5,139 nt of DNA from Candidatus Desantisiibacteriota bacterium (lineage in GTDB: Bacteria > JACRDZ01): NCBI GenBank assembly GCA_016209155.1, contig JACQWU010000256.1:1-5139 (forward strand), written 5' to 3'. Below, one piece after another: positions 1 to 3,471 of the stretch (position 1 is the stretch's first letter; the number at the start of each line of letters is the position of its first letter). The position numbers and the translations under genes are program-made. Under the pieces are notes generated by a model, which worked only from the letters and a program-made list of their open reading frames with translations, did not search any database and was not told the DNA's origin.

Positions 1-93
1 AAAATAACTTTTTATTTTAATAAATCCAATGGACTTTTCGGAGCCTTAGACATATCCCTCATCCGCAGAACCAATTTAAAATTTAACAAATAA
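1..93 (+). other. Open frame of unclear status at left edge, possibly the 3' end of an upstream gene
   Basis: Reading from base 1, thirty codons are open before a TAA at 91-93. The other two + frames close within the first 20 bases. The translated piece includes SNGLFGALDISLIRRTN, which I do not recognise. It lies in the same frame as the epimerase fragment that starts at 109, separated by the TAA and five codons. The middle of the stretch (about 30-75) is richer in GC than its flanks. It could be the C-terminus of a gene cut by the window edge, or non-coding or repeat DNA that is open by chance. The - strand also has a short open run here. No function is assigned. Confidence 0.2.
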
Positions 94-104
94 GCGGGGG
101 CAGA
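82..104 (+). repeat. Left copy of a spaced G-rich motif (TTTAA, 7 bases, GCGGGGGCA)
   Basis: TTTAA at 82-86 is followed after seven bases by GCGGGGGCA at 94-102, then one base and an A. The same spaced pattern occurs on the - strand at the right end of the window (5139-5117). The G run also sits just ahead of the ATG at 109, so it may simply act as a weak ribosome binding site. Membership of a dispersed repeat family is an inference. Confidence 0.3.
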
Positions 105-108
105 AAAA

Positions 109-327
109 ATGAAGGTTGGGATTACAGGTGCGGGAGGAAATGTTGGGACGACTCTGCGTAAGGGATTATCGTCAAAATATGAGCTCATTCTTTATGATAT
201 TAATAATATAAAGCAAGCCGGCGGCAATAATTTCTTTAAGGTTGATTTTGCGGACAAGAATGTTGATAGAGATATTTTTAAGGGATTGGAACAATTCGGA
301 AAACTATTTTTAAATTTTAGGGATTAA
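109..327 (+). pseudogene. Truncated NAD-dependent epimerase/dehydratase (N-terminal fragment)
   Basis: The 72-residue product begins like the extended short-chain dehydrogenase/NAD-dependent epimerase family, which modifies nucleotide sugars or related substrates and is usually about 250-340 residues long. The dinucleotide-binding fingerprint TGAGGNVG is present at residues 6-13. An acidic residue ends the second strand (YD, D30), and a KVDFAD segment follows near residues 43-48. Family-like sequence stops around FKGL (residues 57-60), where members normally continue into the third strand (like VIHLA) and later the YxxxK catalytic pair; all of this is missing. The tail LFLNFRD looks unrelated and ends six bases before the HD gene. 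The fragment cannot be a working enzyme. GC counted by eye is 45% in bases 121-180 but 15% in 301-360, consistent with a junction near 290. The start is ATG at 109 with a weak GGGGG upstream; an in-frame TAA lies at 91-93. Confidence 0.7.
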
Positions 328-333
328 AATATT

Positions 334-924
334 ATGAATACAAGATTTCAAAAACAAATTAATTTTATTCTTGAAATTGATAAATTAAAAACTATTTTTC
401 GTAAAACCCGTTTATTGGATAATTCAAGATATGAAAATTCTGCTGAACACGGCTGGTATATGGCAATAATGGCAATTTTATTGTTAGAATATTCAAAAGA
501 ATCGAATATTGATATCTTAAAAGTTATTAAAATGGCATTAATTCATGACATCGTTGAGATTGATGCAGGTGATACTTATTTATATGATTCTGAATCACAA
601 AAAAATAAATCTCAAAAAGAAAAAAAAGCAGCAAAACGCATATTCGGGATTCTTCCTGATGATCAGCGGGATGAATTTATAATATTATGGAATGAGTTTG
701 AAGAAAAAAAAACAAAAGAAGCAAAATTTGCTGCTGTACTTGACAGGATTGGACCGCTTATACAAAATTATCATACAAAAGGATGTGAATGGAAAAAAAA
801 CAGTATTAAAAGCAGTCAAGTATATTCGGCAAATCAGCATATTGAACAGGGTTCAACAGAACTTTGGAATTTTGCCAGACAAATTATAGATGATTCTGTA
901 AAAAAAGGGTACCTTGTAAAATAA
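334..924 (+). CDS. HD-domain phosphohydrolase, YfbR/HDDC2-like (probable 5'-deoxynucleotidase)
   Basis: This 196-residue protein matches the HD_3 family of cytosolic metal-dependent phosphohydrolases. Characterised relatives (E. coli YfbR, yeast Ygk1/human HDDC2) dephosphorylate deoxynucleoside 5'-monophosphates. The metal-binding H...HD...D set is complete: H39 in AEHGW, H71-D72 in HDIVEIDAGD, and D137 in LDRIGPL. E75 and D80 of the HDIVEIDAGDT block and the NYHTKG segment (145-150) are also family-typical. Length is normal for the family, so the gene looks intact. The start is ATG at 334, with AGGGA at 319-323 as a modest ribosome site that lies inside the end of the epimerase fragment. GC counted by eye in bases 481-540, 541-600 and 601-660 is 20, 32 and 30%, well below the bactofilin (50 and 38% in two sampled lines). 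This suggests acquisition from elsewhere. The exact substrate is inferred from the family only. Confidence 0.85.
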   Translation: MNTRFQKQINFILEIDKLKTIFRKTRLLDNSRYENSAEHGWYMAIMAILLLEYSKESNIDILKVIKMALIHDIVEIDAGDTYLYDSESQKNKSQKEKKAAKRIFGILPDDQRDEFIILWNEFEEKKTKEAKFAAVLDRIGPLIQNYHTKGCEWKKNSIKSSQVYSANQHIEQGSTELWNFARQIIDDSVKKGYLVK

Positions 925-956
925 TTACCTGAATCTTGCACTTCAGATTCAGGTAA
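925..956 (+). terminator. Perfect 12-bp hairpin directly after the HD gene, possible terminator
   Basis: TTACCTGAATCT at 925-936 is the exact reverse complement of AGATTCAGGTAA at 945-956, with an 8-base loop. It begins at the base after the HD gene's TAA. No clear T run follows on the + strand (AAAATC), whereas on the - strand the tail is T-rich. Factor-independent termination is therefore plausible but not textbook. It is the first part of a larger palindrome cluster. Confidence 0.5.
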
Positions 957-997
957 AATCGCCAAAGACGCAGGATTTTTGGATGTATTGGCGATTT
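956..997 (+). terminator. Second hairpin with GC-richer stem, candidate terminator
   Basis: AAATCGCCAA (956-965) pairs perfectly with TTGGCGATTT (988-997). The stem holds a CGCC/GGCG core and is followed by a moderately T-rich stretch (TTTCTCAATCTT). Of the hairpins here it is the one most like a + strand intrinsic terminator, although the 22-base loop is long. Confidence 0.35.
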
Positions 998-1087
998 CTC
1001 AATCTTGCTATGCAAGATTCAGGATATAAAAATTGAGGCAATCTGATTTATCAGACCTAATGCAGTAATTCGCGTAATTTGAAAGTA

Positions 1088-1116
1088 TTGATTATACAAA
1101 AAATATTTAGTATAAT
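1088..1116 (+). promoter_or_regulatory. Sigma70-type promoter for the bactofilin gene
   Basis: TTGATT at 1088-1093 serves as the -35 box and TATAAT at 1111-1116 is a consensus -10 box, with an ideal 17-base spacer. Transcription would start near 1122-1124, giving a leader of about 30 bases before the ATG at 1152. The promoter lies downstream of the palindrome cluster, so the bactofilin is likely transcribed independently of the HD gene. Confidence 0.75.
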
Positions 1117-1136
1117 ACAAACATCTTATTTTATTA

Positions 1137-1142
1137 AAAGGG
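1137..1142 (+). promoter_or_regulatory. Ribosome binding site of the bactofilin gene
   Basis: AAAGGG, within the purine run AAAAGGGAAAA, ends nine bases before the ATG at 1152. It is a moderate Shine-Dalgarno match and supports that start. Confidence 0.55.
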
Positions 1143-1151
1143 AAAACAAAA

Positions 1152-1586
1152 ATGACAACAACTCATAATAAAGAAAAGAGTCATGAGACTGAAGTTAAGA
1201 TAGGTACATTACTCGGAACCGGAACCCGGTTTCACGGAGAAATGGTTGGGGAAGGGAATATCCGGATTGACGGCAGGTTTAAAGGAAAAATAACGAGTAA
1301 AGGCAGTTTATATATAGGTAAAACAGGTGAAATAGAAGCAGATATTGAAATCGGCAGTGTTGTAATCGGCGGGAAGGTAAAGGGTTCTGTGGCAGCAAAA
1401 AGTAAAGCAGAATTAATTTCTCCCGCAAAATTTTTAGGGAATATCTCAACTCCGCGTATCAGTATAGTTGACGGAGTAATATTTGAAGGTTCATGTGTAA
1501 TGAATACACGAAAGAATCCAAGGGAACCCATAGCCCAGCTTCCGAATAATACTTCAGATCCGCAGGATGAGGATGTAAAAGTTTAA
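1152..1586 (+). CDS. Bactofilin (polymer-forming cytoskeletal protein)
   Basis: The 144-residue product is a bactofilin (PF04519, formerly DUF583). Bactofilins self-assemble without nucleotide into filaments, often under the inner membrane, and organise cell shape, stalks or peptidoglycan synthesis. The right-handed beta-helix core runs from about residue 17 to 117. It shows the repeating G-x-(I/V) pattern: GTRFHGEM, IRIDGRFKGKI (37-47), GSLYIGKTGEIEADI, VVIGGKVKGSV and a closing TPRISIVDGVIFEGSCVM. Short disordered tails flank it: a charged N-terminus (MTTTHNKEKSHETE) and a Pro/Asn/Asp-rich C-terminus (about 119-144), as usual in the family. There is no transmembrane segment. The ATG at 1152 is backed by a Shine-Dalgarno site and a strong promoter. 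It converges on the deacetylase gene 37 bases away and near an envelope lipid exporter, which fits an envelope or shape role. The specific role here is unknown. Confidence 0.93.
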   Translation: MTTTHNKEKSHETEVKIGTLLGTGTRFHGEMVGEGNIRIDGRFKGKITSKGSLYIGKTGEIEADIEIGSVVIGGKVKGSVAAKSKAELISPAKFLGNISTPRISIVDGVIFEGSCVMNTRKNPREPIAQLPNNTSDPQDEDVKV

Positions 1587-1618
1587 TACCTATTCGGGTA
1601 TTTAGGCTGATTAGGTAT
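1585..1618. terminator. Possible shared terminator between convergent genes
   Basis: The 37-base gap between the ends of the bactofilin and the deacetylase holds overlapping inverted repeats. AATACC (1585-1590) pairs with GGTATT (1597-1602). Alternatively, ATACCTA (1586-1592) pairs with TAGGTAT (1612-1618). Convergent genes commonly share such a hairpin. Neither strand shows a long T run after the stem, so termination is plausible but weakly supported. Confidence 0.35.
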
Positions 1619-1623
1619 AAAGT

Positions 1624-2334
1624 TTAAATAAATTTGCCTTTTATTGTCATCATATCCTCTATTTCCAGAGGTTGTTTTGCTAAAAATGCTTCTCCGTATT
1701 TTTTACCTATTATTGCTCCATAAACACGGGCACGCGCTTCCAGTAATTCAAAAATATCATTAGCAGGCATAAAAATATTTTTACCATCTTCCGAATCAGA
1801 GAATTGCGATTTATAGCATTTTATAGCTTCCATTTTTTTTTGAAACTGTTCGGTGATATCAATTATAAAAGAAGGATGCGTTTCCTGAAATGCCATATAA
1901 TAAACTATTTTTGACGGACGATGAGCCAGTCCTCCAATTTTAAGCTTACTAAGTCCCGAAAAAAAACAGGATTCGTAACTCAGGATACTGGTTTTGTAAT
2001 GATCCGGATGACGGCCTTCCCAATACGGGATTATAACCATATCAGGCTGATATTTACGTAATATATGTATTATTTTATGCTGAGCCGCTTCGGTATTGTT
2101 TACTCCTGCATCAGGGAGATATAGATTTTTTCTTAATGTTATTCCCATGCATTTTGCGGCATTTTTTGCTTCACGCGCTCTTTCTTTTGCTGTTCCGCGC
2201 GTTCCTGCTTCACCCTGAGTGAGATCCAGTACCCCTACTTCGTACCCTTCGTCAACCAGCTTAATAATAGTCCCTCCGCATGAGAGTTCTATATCATCTC
2301 TATGCGCACCAATAGCCAGTACGTCTAATTTCAA
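1624..2334 (-). CDS. bshB1: LmbE/PIG-L family deacetylase, BshB1-like
   Basis: The 236-residue protein belongs to the zinc-dependent LmbE/PIG-L N-acetylglucosaminyl deacetylases and most resembles BshB1. BshB1 removes the acetyl group from GlcNAc-malate in bacillithiol synthesis. The first zinc motif is AHRDDIE (residues 10-16), with H11 and D14 as expected metal ligands and D13 as catalytic base. The family's usual proline at position 12 is arginine here. The second motif HPDH (109-112) supplies the third zinc ligand, H112. TQGEAGTRGT (39-48), the ERAREA helix and the C-terminal YGEAF (213-217) are family-typical, and the length is normal. There is no signal peptide, so it is cytosolic. The start is TTG at 2334-2332: an AGGAGGTT site lies eight bases upstream and an in-frame TAA at 2340-2338 rules out a longer form. 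No bshA or bshC is visible, so another N-acetyl sugar substrate is possible and the symbol is tentative. Confidence 0.85.
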   Translation of the reverse strand: MKLDVLAIGAHRDDIELSCGGTIIKLVDEGYEVGVLDLTQGEAGTRGTAKERAREAKNAAKCMGITLRKNLYLPDAGVNNTEAAQHKIIHILRKYQPDMVIIPYWEGRHPDHYKTSILSYESCFFSGLSKLKIGGLAHRPSKIVYYMAFQETHPSFIIDITEQFQKKMEAIKCYKSQFSDSEDGKNIFMPANDIFELLEARARVYGAIIGKKYGEAFLAKQPLEIEDMMTIKGKFI

Positions 2335-2340
2335 AGTTTA

Positions 2341-2348
2341 AACCTCCT
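2341..2348 (-). promoter_or_regulatory. Strong ribosome binding site that fixes a TTG start
   Basis: On the - strand AGGAGGTT is a near-perfect Shine-Dalgarno site, eight bases before TTG at 2334-2332. The in-frame TAA at 2340-2338 lies between the two, so the TTG is the only reasonable start for the deacetylase. Confidence 0.8.
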
Positions 2349-2353
2349 ATGAT

Positions 2354-2401
2354 AAATGGGAAGTGGGAAGTAAAATAAATCTTCAATTTAATTTCCCATT
2401 T
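2354..2401 (-). repeat. Inverted repeat in the gap between the kinase and deacetylase genes
   Basis: AAATGGGAA (2354-2362) and TTCCCATTT (2393-2401) are perfect 9-bp reverse complements with a 30-base AT-rich loop. A second GTGGGAA at 2363-2369 gives an alternative partner for the same arm. No T run follows on the - strand, so this is not a canonical terminator. One arm ends six bases from the deacetylase ribosome site, so the fold might affect transcript stability or translation. Confidence 0.35.
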
Positions 2402-2432
2402 CCTTTTTCTTATTTCCGATTTAATCTTTTAT

Positions 2433-3344
2433 TTAAGCATTGATATCAAAATTAGAAAATTTATGAAAGGATTTAACTCTTTTCAGAATATCGTTTGATT
2501 TAAGTTTAAGCAATTTGCGGATACTGAAATCTTCGACATTAAATGATGCCATTACACTTCCATATATTATTGCCCGGCGTATATTAGGTTCGCTTATGTC
2601 ACCGGTCTTTGCCAGATAGCCCACTAATCCGCCGGCAAAACTGTCACCTGCTCCTGTAGGATCAAATATTTCTTCAAGCGGATAGGCTGAAGCGGCAAAA
2701 TGAGTTTTTTCTGAAATCATCAGCGCCCCGTGCTCGCCTTTTTTTATTATCAGTATTTTCGGCCCCATTTTTCTAATAATACCCGAGGCTTTAATTAAAT
2801 TTGGTTCATTTGCAAGCTGTCTGGCTTCTGCATCATTTATAACAAGAATGTCCAGATATTTTAAAGTCCTTTTAAGTTCTTCGTTTTTATAAGCTATCCA
2901 GAAATTCATAGTATCCCCGACGATTAATTTAGGGCTATCCATCTGCTTTATAACTTTAAGTTGTAATTCCGGATCTATATTCCCGAGCAATAAATATTTT
3001 ATTTTTCGATAGGATTTAGGTACTATTGCTTTGAACTCTTCAAGTACATTAAGTTCAGTTTTTATTGTAGTGGCCATGTTAAGATCATCTTTATATGATC
3101 CTGTCCATCTAAATGTTCTACCCGGAAGTTTCTGAATACCATCTGTATTAATATTATTATTTCTTAATAATTTGATGTAATCTTCAGGAAAATCAGAACC
3201 AATTACACTTATAATCCCGGGAAGAGCGAAAAAACTCGCTGAAAGTGATGCATAAGTAGCTGAACCGCCCAGAATGTCATCTTCTCTCCCAAAAGGTGTT
3301 TCAACAGTATCTATCCCCAGTGTACCCACAACAAGCACTTGCAT
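2433..3344 (-). CDS. PfkB-family (ribokinase-like) sugar kinase
   Basis: The 303-residue protein has the full layout of a ribokinase/PfkB-family kinase, cytosolic enzymes that transfer phosphate from ATP to a sugar, sugar phosphate or nucleoside hydroxyl. The N-terminal substrate motif is LGGSATYASLSASFF (residues 25-39), containing the di-glycine turn. The C-terminal family signature DPTGAGDSFAGG (228-239) carries the anion hole GAGD, with D234 as the expected catalytic base. NDAEARQL (170-177) and IKKGEHGAL (200-208) are the usual nucleotide-side motifs. Segments such as DTMNFWI (144-150), NIDPELQL and SVMASFNVEDFS (263-274) are typical of a widespread, mostly uncharacterised subgroup annotated only as carbohydrate kinase, so the substrate cannot be named. 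The start is ATG at 3344-3342 with AGGAGGA at 3357-3351. It sits between the exporter and the deacetylase on the same strand and has a possible promoter of its own. Confidence 0.9.
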   Translation of the reverse strand: MQVLVVGTLGIDTVETPFGREDDILGGSATYASLSASFFALPGIISVIGSDFPEDYIKLLRNNNINTDGIQKLPGRTFRWTGSYKDDLNMATTIKTELNVLEEFKAIVPKSYRKIKYLLLGNIDPELQLKVIKQMDSPKLIVGDTMNFWIAYKNEELKRTLKYLDILVINDAEARQLANEPNLIKASGIIRKMGPKILIIKKGEHGALMISEKTHFAASAYPLEEIFDPTGAGDSFAGGLVGYLAKTGDISEPNIRRAIIYGSVMASFNVEDFSIRKLLKLKSNDILKRVKSFHKFSNFDINA

Positions 3345-3350
3345 ATTTAT

Positions 3351-3357
3351 TCCTCCT
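3351..3357 (-). promoter_or_regulatory. Ribosome binding site of the sugar kinase
   Basis: AGGAGGA on the - strand lies six bases before the ATG at 3344-3342. It is a strong match that confirms this start. Confidence 0.75.
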
Positions 3358-3372
3358 ATTTTTCATTTATAA

Positions 3373-3402
3373 TTTATATCACTAACTTATCGGCTATTTC
3401 AA
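3373..3402 (-). promoter_or_regulatory. Possible promoter for the sugar kinase and deacetylase
   Basis: On the - strand TTGAAA (3402-3397) and TATAAA (3378-3373) are separated by 18 bases, resembling -35 and -10 boxes. Transcription would begin near 3366, giving a leader of about 20 bases with the strong ribosome site. In such AT-rich DNA chance matches are common, so support is moderate. Confidence 0.4.
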
Positions 3403-3415
3403 ATACAAAAGTTAG
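3382..3415. repeat. Inverted repeat spanning the candidate -35 box (possible operator)
   Basis: CTAACTT (3382-3388) and AAGTTAG (3409-3415) are perfect 7-bp reverse complements, 20 bases apart. The candidate -35 box (3397-3402) lies between them and one arm falls in the promoter spacer. This placement would suit a regulator's operator, but it could also be a simple RNA hairpin downstream of the exporter gene. Confidence 0.3.
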
Positions 3416-3448
3416 CATAATCACACCTAAAAGCCTTCCACCTTAAGT

Positions 3449-3464
3449 CTATTCACCTGAATAG
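3449..3464 (-). terminator. Small hairpin after the ABC exporter gene
   Basis: CTATTC (3449-3454) pairs with GAATAG (3459-3464) around a 4-base loop. It starts eight bases past the exporter's stop codon on the - strand. The stem is short and AT-rich with no T run, so it is at best a weak terminator or a transcript-end stabiliser. Confidence 0.25.
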
Positions 3465-3471
3465 TTGCAAA

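Larger units (their letters stand above)
925..1023. repeat. Cluster of nested inverted repeats (palindromic element)
   Basis: About 100 bases between the HD gene and the bactofilin promoter are almost entirely built from inverted repeats. There is a 12-bp stem (925-936 with 945-956). A 10-bp stem follows: AAATCGCCAA (956-965) with TTGGCGATTT (988-997), loop 22 bases. Then comes an 8-bp stem: AATCTTGC (1001-1008) with GCAAGATT (1012-1019), loop TAT. An outer perfect 13-bp pair also exists: CCTGAATCTTGCA (928-940) with TGCAAGATTCAGG (1011-1023). The outer pair reuses arms of the first and third hairpins, so the folds exclude each other. Inside, CCAAA (962-966) can also pair with TTTGG (978-982). 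Possible explanations are a compound terminator, a small palindromic mobile element (REP or MITE type), or a structured RNA. The sequence alone does not decide. Confidence 0.6.

Noticed and set aside
22-72. Short - strand open run ending in MRDMSKAPKSPLDLLK near the left edge
   Set aside because: It has no convincing ribosome site and resembles no family I can name; the + strand is equally open here, so neither reading can be preferred.
692-889. A 65-codon open frame in another frame within the HD gene
   Set aside because: It is lysine-rich because of A runs in the HD gene and overlaps the conserved metal-binding region of that gene in the correct frame.
925-1023. CRISPR array or integron attC site as an explanation of the repeats
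   Set aside because: There are no regularly spaced direct repeats with unique spacers, and no RYYYAAC/GTTRRRY core pair expected of attC sites.
1042-1055. Small dyad TCTGA/TCAGA upstream of the bactofilin promoter
   Set aside because: Five base pairs with a 4-base loop is common by chance in this sequence and it lies more than 30 bases from the promoter boxes.
1232-1531. Antisense open frame of 99 codons within the bactofilin gene
   Set aside because: It is the mirror image of a clear beta-helix gene, rich in Pro/Ser/Ile from reversed codons, with no recognisable domain.
3374-3418. A 14-codon - strand open frame (MLTFVFEIADKLVI) in the gap before the sugar kinase, with a CACCT/AGGTG ribosome-like site upstream
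   Set aside because: It overlaps the candidate promoter, is very short, and would only be transcribed by read-through from the exporter; there is no independent evidence that it is translated.
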